A stretch of 64,000 nucleotides of DNA from CALXXL01 sp034926605. GTDB taxonomy: Bacteria > Verrucomicrobiota > Lentisphaeria > Victivallales > Victivallaceae. A program made the translations under genes and the position numbers. The DNA is taken from positions 1-64,000 of the forward strand of contig JAYFQV010000002.1 in NCBI GenBank assembly GCA_034926605.1, read 5' to 3'. A model generated the notes under the pieces. The model was given only the letters and a program-made list of their open reading frames with translations, ran no database searches and had not been told where the DNA came from. This document shows positions 17,297 to 25,848 of this stretch, piece after piece; the stretch's first letter is position 1; every line of letters begins with the position of its first letter.

Positions 17297-17702
17297 CGAT
17301 TACGTGATAAATGGGGAGAATGCGAAAGTGAAATGGTATTTGAATCTTGACGAGGCCGCCAAGGTCGCAAAAAAAGAAAACAAGCCGCTGATGGTGCTGT
17401 TTACCGGCAGCGACTGGTGCCCGTGGTGCATAAAGCTCCATAACGAGATATTGTCGCAGCCGGAATTCGAGACATTCGCGGCGGCCGAGCTGGTGCCGGT
17501 TTACCTCGATTTCCCGAACAGCAAGCCGCAAACCGATGCGGAGCGCGCGGCGAACCAGGCCGCCGCTTCAAAATTCGGCATCCGCGGCTATCCGACCATC
17601 GTGTTCCTGTCTCCGGACGGCAAGGAACTGGCCCGTACCGGCTATCAGCGCATGAGCGCCGGACAATACGCCGATTACGTCAAGCAGCTTATCAAGCAAT
17701 AA
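17217..17702 (+). CDS. Thioredoxin-like lipoprotein
   Basis: A 161-residue thioredoxin-fold protein with a lipoprotein signal (h-region LLTTALVVAFAA, then GC at the lipobox) and active-site WCPWC (Cys68, Cys71). The cis-Pro motif RGYPTIVFLSPDG is present. It probably works in the periplasm as a disulfide reductase or isomerase. The start is taken as TTG 17217, five bases after GGAGG, with ATG 17226 as alternative. It lies inside the 3' end of rsmI in another frame. The next gene encodes a DsbD-type electron donor and begins at the base after its stop, so the two very likely act together. Confidence 0.85.
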   Translation: MKTMMMLLTTALVVAFAAGCGDGEKNNDYVINGENAKVKWYLNLDEAAKVAKKENKPLMVLFTGSDWCPWCIKLHNEILSQPEFETFAAAELVPVYLDFPNSKPQTDAERAANQAAASKFGIRGYPTIVFLSPDGKELARTGYQRMSAGQYADYVKQLIKQ

Positions 17703-19115
17703 ATGCGCCGGCTGCTCACATTTCTGGTGACCGTAGCCGCGTTCATCGCGGCTGCGGCGGATTTGCCTTTCACCTGGAAACAGGATGGCGCCAAACTGAC
17801 GCTCACGGTCGCCCCCGACGCCTACGTTTACGCCGAATCGCTGAGAATCGACGGCGATGTGACGGCGTCTCCGACCACCGAACGCCATTATGATGATCTG
17901 CTGGAAAAGGAGATCGACATTTACGGTCCCGGAAGCCATATCTGGACGGCCGACAAAGTAAAGTCGATATCCTATCAGGGCTGCGGCTCGGGAATCTGCT
18001 ATCCTCCGAAGACGGAACGGTTCGCCGCCGACGTTCAATCGGTTGCCGCCGAAACACCCACCACCACCGGCGAACTTCCGGCATTCGAGGTGGTGCGTAC
18101 CAAGTTCGGGCTGGCCGACGCCGAAGATATGACCGCGTTTCTGCGCGGAGAAAGCGACATCGCGCCGTATGGCGGCATCTGGGCGATGCTGCTGCTCGCG
18201 CTGCTGGGCGGACTGGCGCTCAATCTAACTCCGTGTGTGCTGCCGTTGATCCCGGTCAATCTGGCGATCATCGGCGCGGGATCGGGTAAAAAGCGGTCGG
18301 CCGGCCTTGTCGCCGGGGCAGTATACGGGTTGGGCATGGCGGCGGCCTATGGCGCGCTGGGACTGCTGGCGGCGTTCACCGGAACCAGATTCGGCACGCT
18401 GAATTCCTTTCCATGGTTTAATTTTTCGGTGGCGGCGGTGTTTTTGCTGCTGGCGCTGGCCATGAGCGGCGTCTTTTCGCTGGATTTCTCACGCTTCCGC
18501 GGCGGGTTCAAGATGTGGAACCGGTTCCGGCTCGCCGGGGTCTTCATCTTCGGGGCGCTGGCGGCACTGCTGGCCGGTGCCTGCGTTGCCCCGATAGTGG
18601 TGACGGTACTGCTGGTAGCGGCCGGAGGGGGCGCGGCGGTGCTGCTGCCGTTCGTGCTGGGGTTGGGCATGGCATTGCCATGGCCGCTCGCCGGAGCGGG
18701 CTTGACGGTTCTGCCGAAGCCGGGCGCGTGGATGCGTTATGTCAAATGGGTCTTCGCGCTTATAATTCTGCTGCTGGCGGCGTGGTACGGCTATACCGGC
18801 TACACGCAGTTGCCGCGGGAAGGTTCCGCCGGAACGGGATACAGCATCCACGGCGAAAACCAGCGGCTCGAGGCCGCACTGATTGAAAGCGGCAAAACCG
18901 GATTGCCGGTGTTCCTGGATGTCTGGAGCACCAGTTGCAAAAATTGTTTACACATGGACGAAACCACCTTCAAAGCCCCGGAGGTCGAGGAGGCGCTGAA
19001 GAAATATATCGTGATCAAATTTCAGATCGAAAACTATTCCGATCCGCTGGCGAAAGCGCTCCTTGAAAAATTGGGCGCACCCGGACTGCCAGTGGTGGCG
19101 GTATTGAAACCATAG
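17703..19115 (+). CDS. dsbD: Thiol:disulfide interchange protein DsbD
   Basis: A 470-residue inner-membrane protein that passes electrons from cytoplasmic thioredoxin to periplasmic thiol proteins. All three DsbD parts are visible. A signal peptide is followed by an N-terminal domain with YQGCGSGICYPP (Cys94, Cys99). A transmembrane domain (about 155-375) has Cys178 in LTPCVLPLIP and Cys294 in GACVAPIVV. A C-terminal thioredoxin domain has the CxxC Cys412/Cys415 in TSCKNC. It is shorter than E. coli DsbD (565). It abuts the thioredoxin lipoprotein gene with no gap, and lepB follows 8 bases later. Confidence 0.93.
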   Translation: MRRLLTFLVTVAAFIAAAADLPFTWKQDGAKLTLTVAPDAYVYAESLRIDGDVTASPTTERHYDDLLEKEIDIYGPGSHIWTADKVKSISYQGCGSGICYPPKTERFAADVQSVAAETPTTTGELPAFEVVRTKFGLADAEDMTAFLRGESDIAPYGGIWAMLLLALLGGLALNLTPCVLPLIPVNLAIIGAGSGKKRSAGLVAGAVYGLGMAAAYGALGLLAAFTGTRFGTLNSFPWFNFSVAAVFLLLALAMSGVFSLDFSRFRGGFKMWNRFRLAGVFIFGALAALLAGACVAPIVVTVLLVAAGGGAAVLLPFVLGLGMALPWPLAGAGLTVLPKPGAWMRYVKWVFALIILLLAAWYGYTGYTQLPREGSAGTGYSIHGENQRLEAALIESGKTGLPVFLDVWSTSCKNCLHMDETTFKAPEVEEALKKYIVIKFQIENYSDPLAKALLEKLGAPGLPVVAVLKP

Positions 19116-19123
19116 GAGTTGCG

Positions 19124-19636
19124 GTGGCTGAAAAAGAGCGTGATGCCCGCCCGTTGTGGCGGCGTTTTCTAGTGCCGAAATTCACGATGGCCTACATGGT
19201 CAGGCTGCTGATCGTGGCGGTGGCGGCGGTGTTGGTATTCACCTTCGTTTGCCGACCATACATCATCGATGGTTCCAGCATGAAGCCGACCTATCCGGAT
19301 TCCGGGTTCATGCTGTCCAACGAAATGGTGTTCTGGTTCCGCGACCCGAAAATCGGCGAAGTGGTGATTGCCCGGGCCAACAAGGATACCAGTTATCTTA
19401 AGCGGGTCGTCGGCACGGCCGGCGACCGTATCCAATGGCGGGCCGGAGTTCTCTACCGCAACGGCGAACCGGTCAGCGAACCCTACGTGAATTATCCGTG
19501 CGACTGGAATACCGAGGAAATCGTGGTTCAGCCCGGCCACACCTATGTGGTGGGCGACAACCGCTCAATGCCGCAGTCCGCCCATCGCCACGGACAGGTA
19601 ATAAATCGGAGAATAACAGGAGTTCCCTTATGGTGA
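19124..19636 (+). CDS. lepB: Signal peptidase I
   Basis: A 170-residue membrane serine protease that removes Sec signal peptides. One N-terminal span (about 25-44) precedes the catalytic Ser52 in DGSSMKPT and Lys93 in YLKRVVG, and a GDNR box follows near residue 145. The start is GTG, with AGGAG six bases upstream. The box after GDNR reads SMPQSAHRHG rather than the common SxDSR, so the usual Asp/Ser of box E is changed. It is compact compared with E. coli LepB (324). Co-transcribed with dsbD; its last 7 bases overlap the next gene. Confidence 0.92.
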   Translation: MAEKERDARPLWRRFLVPKFTMAYMVRLLIVAVAAVLVFTFVCRPYIIDGSSMKPTYPDSGFMLSNEMVFWFRDPKIGEVVIARANKDTSYLKRVVGTAGDRIQWRAGVLYRNGEPVSEPYVNYPCDWNTEEIVVQPGHTYVVGDNRSMPQSAHRHGQVINRRITGVPLW

Positions 19637-20136
19637 CGTTCAAAAGACTTATGGCGGTGGCGCTTTTGATTGCGCTGGCGGCGGCGGGGGTGTGGTATTT
19701 CATGTTCTACCGCTCGGACGAGGCGGTGATAGGGCGCCGGATCGACAAGTTCGAAACACTGCTGACCAAATCCCCGGGTTCCGGCGGAAGCGCCGAGGCC
19801 CTTGCTAATTTACAGCTTTCCGGAATGATCGCCGATGGCTGCGAGGTGCGAGAAATCCATCCGCTGATCGACGGCGTGTACTCGCCTACCGCCTTCGCTT
19901 CTCTGGTTTCCCAGGGACATGCCGCCTGTGACCGGATCGAGGTGGAGTTCGACCATGAAGACATCAAGCTAACCGCCCCCGCCTCCGCCACGATAACCCT
20001 AGAAGCTTCCGTCGAAGCTAAGCTCAAAGGCGGCGACAAACAGGAAGACAATCGCGATCTTATCATAAAAATGAAGAAAGTCGATGACGACTGGAAGATC
20101 GCCTCGATAACCGCCCCGCCCATGCTAAAAGATTGA
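19630..20136 (+). CDS. Membrane-anchored protein of unknown function
   Basis: A 168-residue protein with one N-terminal span or uncleaved signal (about 6-24). A roughly 140-residue globular periplasmic part follows, with beta-rich C-terminal half (IEVEFDHEDIKLTAPASATI, DDDWKIASITAPPM). The overall pattern of a helical start and curved sheet with a final DDDWKI strand resembles NTF2-like folds, but this is only an impression. AGGAG precedes the ATG by 7 bases and the gene overlaps lepB by 7 bases, so it belongs to the dsbD-lepB operon. No family is recognised with confidence. Confidence 0.7.
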   Translation: MVTFKRLMAVALLIALAAAGVWYFMFYRSDEAVIGRRIDKFETLLTKSPGSGGSAEALANLQLSGMIADGCEVREIHPLIDGVYSPTAFASLVSQGHAACDRIEVEFDHEDIKLTAPASATITLEASVEAKLKGGDKQEDNRDLIIKMKKVDDDWKIASITAPPMLKD

Positions 20137-20168
20137 TCGCAACTATAAAAAAATATAAGGAGGTTTCA

Positions 20169-21896
20169 ATGAGATTGCCAGCGTTTCTGGCCGCCATGTT
20201 CGGAATTGCCGCCATCTGCGCCGCCGCCCAAAACCCGCCGGAGATACAGGTATGGCCTCGCGCCGCAACCGTGGTTTGGCCGGCCGACTGCGAACAGTTC
20301 ATGTTTCTCGAATTACCCAGGCTGACCGATGGAAAATTCACGGTGAAAATAGTGCTGCCCGACCAGGTAACCGCTACGGGGTTCTTTTCGGGCCGCAGTC
20401 CGGCGGTGCCGCCTCCGGATTCGTCGATGATTCCGGAAAGCTGGAAGCAGGATGGCAACACGGTAACGATCAACGCCCCCGCCGGGCTGTCCGGCAATCA
20501 GGTCTGGCTGTGCACGTCGATAAAGGTTGCGGCCAAGCAGGGCAGCCATGCCATGACCGTTGAAATCACCGACGATGCGGGAAAAACACTGCAGAAGCGT
20601 GAATTTCCGGTGGAAGTGGACGCACCGCTTATCGGCAAAACCAGCAAAAACCTGTCGATCGCGGTCTGGTACTATGCCGGACTGGACCCGGCTTATGTCG
20701 AACGGTTCGTCGACCAGTTCCAGGCGGCCGGCGTCAATGCCTTCTATGCCATGGACGGAGAACTGGTCAACGGCAAGGTGCCGGCCACCACCGTATTCGA
20801 CGTTGCGGCGGCACGCGGCCTTGAGACCGGCGTGGTCTACTTCTCCGGCTGGGTGCTCAAGTACGCCCAACAGCAGAATCTCATTCCCGCCGAACAGGGA
20901 CTCCAGTACCTGCTCGACCATCCCGACTTGTTCAAGCAGGCGTTCAAAGCCTATATCGACCACACCACCGCCGGCAAGGAATTTCAAGTGATAATATACG
21001 ACGCCGAGGCCGGATGCATTCGCAGAGACCACATTGAAGGTGACCTCACCGCCTACGGCCTTGAGAAATTCAGCAAGGAAATCGGTTCGGAAAAGGTGCT
21101 CACCCCCGAGCAGATATTCAAAGACCACGCCGAACAGTGGATGTGGTTCAACTGCCGGCAGTCCAATGAGATCGCAAAACTTTCCCGCGAGGCGATCGAC
21201 GAGTTCTATCCCAGCAGACTGTTCATGGTTTACTCCGGCTACGAATACGACGATGACTACAAGGATCTGACCCGCCGCAATTACAGCATCGACTGGAAAT
21301 CCATGGGCGACAATTTCCTTGATTACGCCGGAGCCGGCTATTACGGCAGCGCCGACCAGATCCGCCATACTTTCGAGGTTCTCGAAGGTCGCGCCACCTT
21401 CGTGCCGGCGGACATGTACCTCGAAAACTTTCTTTCCCACCAGTCAGCCCCCACCGTCGGCCAGTGGAAAATGCGGCTGATCCGCACCTTCATGAACTCC
21501 GGAATGCGCGGCGTCAGCCTGTGGTATTCGGCGGTGATGGACGGAGCGGCGCTGGAAGCGGTCAGCGAGTTCACCCGCTTTGCGCTTCTGGTGGAGGATT
21601 TCGCGATCCGCGGCCATCTTGACTCCAACGCGATCACGGTTTCGCCACGTACCGAAGCCGATAACGTCTATGTGATCCGCGATTCGAAGCAGGCCAAGGT
21701 GGTTTTGTTGAACAACTCCGATGCGGCCAAGACTTTCTCGCTTACACTCAATGATTTCAAGATCAAAGGTTATACCAGCGACATCCAGATCACAGATATT
21801 GTCTCGGGTGAAAAATTCCCGGCTCAGCGGACGATCCGCATAAAGGTGCCGCCAATGGGCTATCGTGTAATCCATATTCTTGACGATGGCAACTAA
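20169..21896 (+). CDS. Secreted protein, possible TIM-barrel glycosidase-like, unknown
   Basis: A 575-residue exported protein. ATG 20169 follows AAGGAGG by 5 bases and starts a signal peptide (MRLPAFLAAMFGIAAICAAA). A beta-sandwich-like region (about 20-160) is followed by a large alpha/beta region (about 170-470). This has alternating strands and helices and acidic residues at strand ends (FYAMDGELVNG, VIIYDAEAGC), then a short beta-rich tail (about 490-575). That layout suits a (beta/alpha)8 glycoside hydrolase with accessory domains, but no GH family is recognised and catalytic residues cannot be assigned. The following lactonase gene overlaps its end. Confidence 0.75.
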   Translation: MRLPAFLAAMFGIAAICAAAQNPPEIQVWPRAATVVWPADCEQFMFLELPRLTDGKFTVKIVLPDQVTATGFFSGRSPAVPPPDSSMIPESWKQDGNTVTINAPAGLSGNQVWLCTSIKVAAKQGSHAMTVEITDDAGKTLQKREFPVEVDAPLIGKTSKNLSIAVWYYAGLDPAYVERFVDQFQAAGVNAFYAMDGELVNGKVPATTVFDVAAARGLETGVVYFSGWVLKYAQQQNLIPAEQGLQYLLDHPDLFKQAFKAYIDHTTAGKEFQVIIYDAEAGCIRRDHIEGDLTAYGLEKFSKEIGSEKVLTPEQIFKDHAEQWMWFNCRQSNEIAKLSREAIDEFYPSRLFMVYSGYEYDDDYKDLTRRNYSIDWKSMGDNFLDYAGAGYYGSADQIRHTFEVLEGRATFVPADMYLENFLSHQSAPTVGQWKMRLIRTFMNSGMRGVSLWYSAVMDGAALEAVSEFTRFALLVEDFAIRGHLDSNAITVSPRTEADNVYVIRDSKQAKVVLLNNSDAAKTFSLTLNDFKIKGYTSDIQITDIVSGEKFPAQRTIRIKVPPMGYRVIHILDDGN

Positions 21897-22923
21897 AACA
21901 ACGCGAAAACCCGGAATATGGGCGGCATTGCCGATCGCGGCAATGCTGTCCGCCGGATGTGCTTTACAAGGAAACTGCATGAAATATTCAACCCTTCTGG
22001 CGTTCGCGGACAAGTCCGCGGGCGGAATCCGCACCATTGAAATCGCGAACGGGGCCCCCGCGCTCACCCCGGGCTGTGTGGTGCTGCCCACGGTCAACTA
22101 CCTGATCGAACGCGACGGCATCATATACGGCACGGTTCGCGAGCCCGCCTGCGGCGTAGCCGCGGTAAAGAACGGCAAAGTTCTTAAAGTGGAATCCGGC
22201 AAGGGTGAAATCGCCTGTCACCTTGCGATTTCTCCCGGCGGAAAGTTCATCTACACCGCGAACTACGGCGACGGCTCGGTGGACGAATACGCGGTTAAAG
22301 ACGGCCTGCCGGTATGGCGGCGCAACTGGAAGCTCGGCCCCGGCGCCCGTGCGCATTTCGCCGGATTCTCGCCACAAGGCCGGTTGTTTATCGTCGACCT
22401 CGGCTCGGACCTGGTATGGTTCTATGAGTTCGACGAAGCCGGGGGCGCCGGCGACCTTGCCTACTCTGTCGAGTTTCCGAAGGGTGCCGGCCCGCGCCAC
22501 CTGATATGGCTGGACGACCGCACCTTTGCCACCGCCAACGAACTTAACGATACCGTGACGGTAGTCAAGGACCGCCGGATCGTGCAGACCCTGCCCGCCT
22601 CCGCCGGCGGGGTTGAGAGTTATCCCGGCGCGATCAGGCTGTCTCCGGACGGGAAATTCGCGGCGGTCTCGAACCGCGGCGAAAACACAATTGCGATATT
22701 CCGGGTGGATGGCGATCGGCTGGAACTTTCCGGCCGTTACGACTGCCACGGCGTGTGGCCGCGAGATTGCGCGTTCACCCCGGACGGCAAGTTCATGTAT
22801 GTCGCACTCGACCGCTCGGCGCGAGTCACAACCTTTGCGTTCGATGACGGCCGATTGGACTTCCTGTCGGAGTTCGACGATCTGCCGCTGCCGATGTGCT
22901 TCCTCTCGGAAGTCACGCCCTAG
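21886..22923 (+). CDS. Lactonase-family beta-propeller protein, probable lipoprotein
   Basis: A 345-residue seven-bladed propeller of the YbhE/6-phosphogluconolactonase type, with recurrent blade motifs such as LAISPGGKFIYTANYGDGSVDEY, IRLSPDGKFAAVSNRGENTI and AFTPDGKFMYVALDR. Starting at ATG 21886 (overlapping the previous gene by 11 bases) gives a basic n-region, a hydrophobic stretch and a lipobox LSAGC. An internal ATG at 21979 has a better AAGGA ribosome site and would give a cytoplasmic protein, so the start is uncertain. The substrate is unknown; family members hydrolyse sugar lactones or merely bind ligands. Its TAG shares the four bases CTAG with the stop of the convergent P-type ATPase gene. 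Confidence 0.82.
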   Translation: MATKTTRKPGIWAALPIAAMLSAGCALQGNCMKYSTLLAFADKSAGGIRTIEIANGAPALTPGCVVLPTVNYLIERDGIIYGTVREPACGVAAVKNGKVLKVESGKGEIACHLAISPGGKFIYTANYGDGSVDEYAVKDGLPVWRRNWKLGPGARAHFAGFSPQGRLFIVDLGSDLVWFYEFDEAGGAGDLAYSVEFPKGAGPRHLIWLDDRTFATANELNDTVTVVKDRRIVQTLPASAGGVESYPGAIRLSPDGKFAAVSNRGENTIAIFRVDGDRLELSGRYDCHGVWPRDCAFTPDGKFMYVALDRSARVTTFAFDDGRLDFLSEFDDLPLPMCFLSEVTP

Positions 22924-24815
22924 ACATCTTGTGCCGTCCCGCCGTCGGGCGGGACGGCCATCCCGCGCCACGAGTACAGCGCCACCGCATTCAGCACCAC
23001 CGCCATGGCTCCGGCGTTATGCACCAGCGCCCCCCAGAAGGGTGGCAACAGTCCGGCGACGGCGGCGGCAACCGCCGCAAAATTCAGTCCCAGCGACAGA
23101 CCGATGTTCCAGCGGATGACCCGTAGCGTACGCGCTGACAGGCGAAGCAGGTGCGGCATGGCCGAAAGGTCGTCGCGCACCAGCACCGCATCGGCGGTCT
23201 CGATCGCCAGATCGCTGCCGGCGCCGCCCATCGCCACCCCGGCATCGGCGGCGGCAAGCGCCGGAGCATCGTTTATACCGTCGCCAACCATGCACACCCG
23301 TTTACCGGCCCGTTGGAGTCCGGCGATTATCTCAAGTTTATTTTCCGGCAGGCACCCGGCATGATAGCTGATTATGCCGGCCTGTTCCGCGGCCGCGGCC
23401 ACCGCGCCGGGCTGGTCGCCGGAAACCAGGAGACTTTCACAGCCGGCGCCGGAGATGCCGGAAACCGCGCGTGAACTGGCCGGGCGCAAGGCGTCGGCCA
23501 GCGCCGCCATTCCGCAAAGAACACCGTCCACCGCAATATAGATCACAGTTGCACCTTTGCGCATCAACTCAATAGCGCGGTTCTCGGCCGCGCCCGGAAC
23601 CGGGATCCGGTGTTCGGCCATCAACCGCGCGTTGCCGGCCACCACCAGACTGCCCTCCACATTGCCGGCGGCACCGCGGCCCGGCAGCAGACGAAACCCA
23701 TCCACAGCCGGCAGAGCGTGCCGCTCAATTCCGGCGGAACAATAGTCGGCCACCGCCTTGCCGAGAGGATGTTCGGAACAGCTTTCAAGCGCGGCCAGCT
23801 TGCGACGCAGCTCGGAGTCACTCATATGCCGGTCCACCATTTCAAACGCGAACACCTCGGGTCGGCCTCCGGTCAGCGTGCCGGTCTTGTCAAAGGCCAC
23901 CACATTCACCCCTGCCAACCGTTCCAGCGCATCGCCGCGCCGGATCAGTATGCCATGCCGGGCCGCGTTTCCGATGCCGGCCATGATCGCCGCCGGAGTA
24001 GCCAGAACCAGCGCGCAGGGGCAGAATACCACCATGACCGAGACCGCCCGCACAAAATCACCGGTAAAACCCCAAGCCGCCAGCGCGGCAATAAGCGCAG
24101 CGACCACCATCCAGGACGCCCAGCGCCCGGTGGCGGAAACGATTTTCGCCTTGTCGGCATCGACGGATTCAACCAGCCGCACCATACGCTCCAGCGAACT
24201 GGACTTGGCATCGGCCACCGCTTCGACTTCCAGTACGCCGAATCGGTTTACCGAACCGCCGAGCACCCGGTCGCCCGCCGTCTTGTCCGCCGGAACCGGC
24301 TCACCGGTCAACGCGGACTCGTCCACCGCGCTCGCGCCGGACAAAACCACCCCGTCCACCGGAACCGATTCGCCCGCCAGTACCCGCAGCCGGTCGCCAA
24401 CCGCAACTTCGGAGGCCGGAACCATGGTTTCGATTCCATTCCGTATCACCCGCGCCGAGTCCGGCATCATCTTCAGCAGTTTTCCGATCCCGGCGCGTGC
24501 GCGGTTCACCACATGGTGCTCCAGCTGCTCGCCAAGCACCATGATGAACGCAACCTCGCCGGCAGCGAAAGTCTCGCCCGCCACTATCGCGCCGATCAGC
24601 GCCAGAAACACCAGCAGATCGGCGGTGACGTCGAACCGCGTGAACAACCCTTCGAGCGACTCAAGCGCTATCGGCAGCCCGCATACCGCCACGACCAGCC
24701 ATGCCGGATCAACCGGCAATACGGTTCCGAAAAAGAAACTCGCGGCCAATCCCGCCGCCGACACCGCCAGCAGCCAGACCACATTGTTTTCAAACCACTC
24801 TTCAAACTTTTCCAT
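22920..24815 (-). CDS. Heavy-metal P1B-type ATPase
   Basis: A 631-residue metal-exporting P-type ATPase. The transport-site motif CPC (265-267) lies in a span reading FCPCALVLATP. Asp309 in DKTGTLTGG is the phosphorylated residue, TGEP lies in the actuator domain, and GDGINDAPALAAADAG forms the hinge. No N-terminal metal-binding (HMA) domain is present. The start is followed by a short acidic stretch and a first membrane span, so the protein is compact. The last span has HNAGAMAVVLNA rather than the Lys/Asp pair typical of Zn/Cd pumps, so the metal is undecided. A palindrome lies 29 bases upstream. Confidence 0.93.
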   Translation of the reverse strand: MEKFEEWFENNVVWLLAVSAAGLAASFFFGTVLPVDPAWLVVAVCGLPIALESLEGLFTRFDVTADLLVFLALIGAIVAGETFAAGEVAFIMVLGEQLEHHVVNRARAGIGKLLKMMPDSARVIRNGIETMVPASEVAVGDRLRVLAGESVPVDGVVLSGASAVDESALTGEPVPADKTAGDRVLGGSVNRFGVLEVEAVADAKSSSLERMVRLVESVDADKAKIVSATGRWASWMVVAALIAALAAWGFTGDFVRAVSVMVVFCPCALVLATPAAIMAGIGNAARHGILIRRGDALERLAGVNVVAFDKTGTLTGGRPEVFAFEMVDRHMSDSELRRKLAALESCSEHPLGKAVADYCSAGIERHALPAVDGFRLLPGRGAAGNVEGSLVVAGNARLMAEHRIPVPGAAENRAIELMRKGATVIYIAVDGVLCGMAALADALRPASSRAVSGISGAGCESLLVSGDQPGAVAAAAEQAGIISYHAGCLPENKLEIIAGLQRAGKRVCMVGDGINDAPALAAADAGVAMGGAGSDLAIETADAVLVRDDLSAMPHLLRLSARTLRVIRWNIGLSLGLNFAAVAAAVAGLLPPFWGALVHNAGAMAVVLNAVALYSWRGMAVPPDGGTAQDV

Positions 24816-24843
24816 ATCTTTCCTCTATACATATACCCGTATT

Positions 24844-24860
24844 GGTATAATTAATATACC
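24844..24860. promoter_or_regulatory. Palindrome upstream of the metal ATPase
   Basis: GGTATA-ATTAA-TATACC is a perfect 6-bp inverted repeat with a 5-base spacer, 29 bases before the ATPase start codon on the minus strand. Its placement suits a repressor or metalloregulator operator; no regulator gene is adjacent. Confidence 0.4.
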
Positions 24861-24977
24861 GGAACAATGCCGCAAAGTCAAGACGGCAGAGACAAATATT
24901 CATAAACAGCTGGATTGTCCGTCGATTGGTTGGTGGATAGCGCGCAATTATTTTCTAAAAATATTCGTCGGACGCGC

Positions 24978-25006
24978 TTGAAATTGCGTTTCACATAGCC
25001 TATAGT
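24978..25006 (+). promoter_or_regulatory. Sigma70 promoter of the repeat lipoprotein gene
   Basis: TTGAAA (24978-24983), a 17-base spacer and TATAGT (25001-25006) form a good promoter 71 bases before the ATG at 25078. The leader contains a small GCCG(A)3GCGGC-type hairpin (about 25031-25045). Confidence 0.65.
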
Positions 25007-25077
25007 AATCAAGCGTCATCTATGAGACAATCGCCGAAAGCGGCGGAAACCAGCAAACCTGAGGAGGAGTATTGACT

Positions 25078-25776
25078 ATGCGTGGAAAATCTTTGGCTGT
25101 AAGACTTGCGATGATTGCCGCCGGAGGGCTGGTACTTTCCGGTTGCGGCAGTATCGACGTGGGGGCGAGGGTTTCGACCGGCGGTGACAATCTTGTCGTC
25201 GGAGCCTGCATTCCAGGAACGTATGACGCGGTATACGGTACGCGCATCGTCCTGTTTGACGGCGACTCGTGCTGCACGGTCTATGGGCTGGAAACCGGCT
25301 TGCTATGCGAAGACTCCATACAGGGCATCCAGATCGGCGCGCTGCTAAGCCGCGCGAACAGCGGCAACGGGCTCCAGATCAGCGTCAACAACGAAGCGAA
25401 CAGTGGAAATATGTTCCAGATCGGCGTGTGGAACACAATCGACAATGGCGGAATGTTTCAGATCGGCCTGCTCAACAAGGCCGGATATGCCGACGGCGTC
25501 CAGATCGGTCTGCTCAACGAATCGCCGCATTCATGGGTGAAATTCATGCCGTTCATCAATGTGGCGGTGTGCGGTGACGCGCCGGCCACCGCCGAACCGG
25601 TCAACGATGCACTGACCGCCAAAATGGATAAAGCCCAGGTCAAGCTTGCGAAAAAGGCCGCCAAGGCTCAAGCCAAGGCTGCAAAATATGAAGCGAAAGC
25701 CGCAGCAGCCAACGCCATGGCCGCACAGTGCGAAGCGGAAGCCGCAGCAATTCAGGCGGCGGCCGACGCCCGTTAA
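25078..25776 (+). CDS. Lipoprotein with LA_2272-type surface repeats
   Basis: A 232-residue lipoprotein: signal peptide with lipobox LSGC, then a Cys-containing region (about 30-80), a block of four to five repeats of about 19 residues, and an Ala/Lys-rich helical tail (about 175-232). The repeats share the pattern G-hydrophobic-QIG-x-x-N (FQIGVWN, FQIGLLN, VQIGLLN) like LA_2272 surface-repeat proteins, which probably form a beta-helix or sheet stack. GAGGAGGAG precedes the ATG. Monocistronic: own promoter and a strong terminator. The function is unknown; the tail may be a coiled coil. Confidence 0.82.
   Translation: MRGKSLAVRLAMIAAGGLVLSGCGSIDVGARVSTGGDNLVVGACIPGTYDAVYGTRIVLFDGDSCCTVYGLETGLLCEDSIQGIQIGALLSRANSGNGLQISVNNEANSGNMFQIGVWNTIDNGGMFQIGLLNKAGYADGVQIGLLNESPHSWVKFMPFINVAVCGDAPATAEPVNDALTAKMDKAQVKLAKKAAKAQAKAAKYEAKAAAANAMAAQCEAEAAAIQAAADAR
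25324..25524 (+). repeat. In-gene repeats encoding GxQIGxxN units
   Basis: Within the lipoprotein gene, a unit of about 57 bases coding for 18-19 residues recurs four to five times. The core GGC-x-CAGATC-GGC (xQIG) recurs most clearly near 25330, 25415, 25460 and 25500. DNA conservation is partial, so these are protein-level repeats. Confidence 0.6.
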
Positions 25777-25789
25777 TTATTGGATATCA

Positions 25790-25834
25790 TAAAAAAAGCC
25801 GGCGTCCGAAAATTTTTCAGGACGCCGGTTTTTT
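25790..25834. terminator. Bidirectional terminator
   Basis: A perfect 9-bp stem (25799-25807 with 25820-25828) is flanked by an A-run on the left and six T on the right. It serves the lipoprotein gene (plus) and the convergent esterase gene (minus). Confidence 0.88.
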
Positions 25835-25848
25835 GCATATGAACTCCG

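Noticed and set aside
20313..21440. 375-codon antisense frame within the secreted-protein gene
   Set aside because: The plus-strand product has a signal peptide and a strong ribosome site; the antisense frame has neither.
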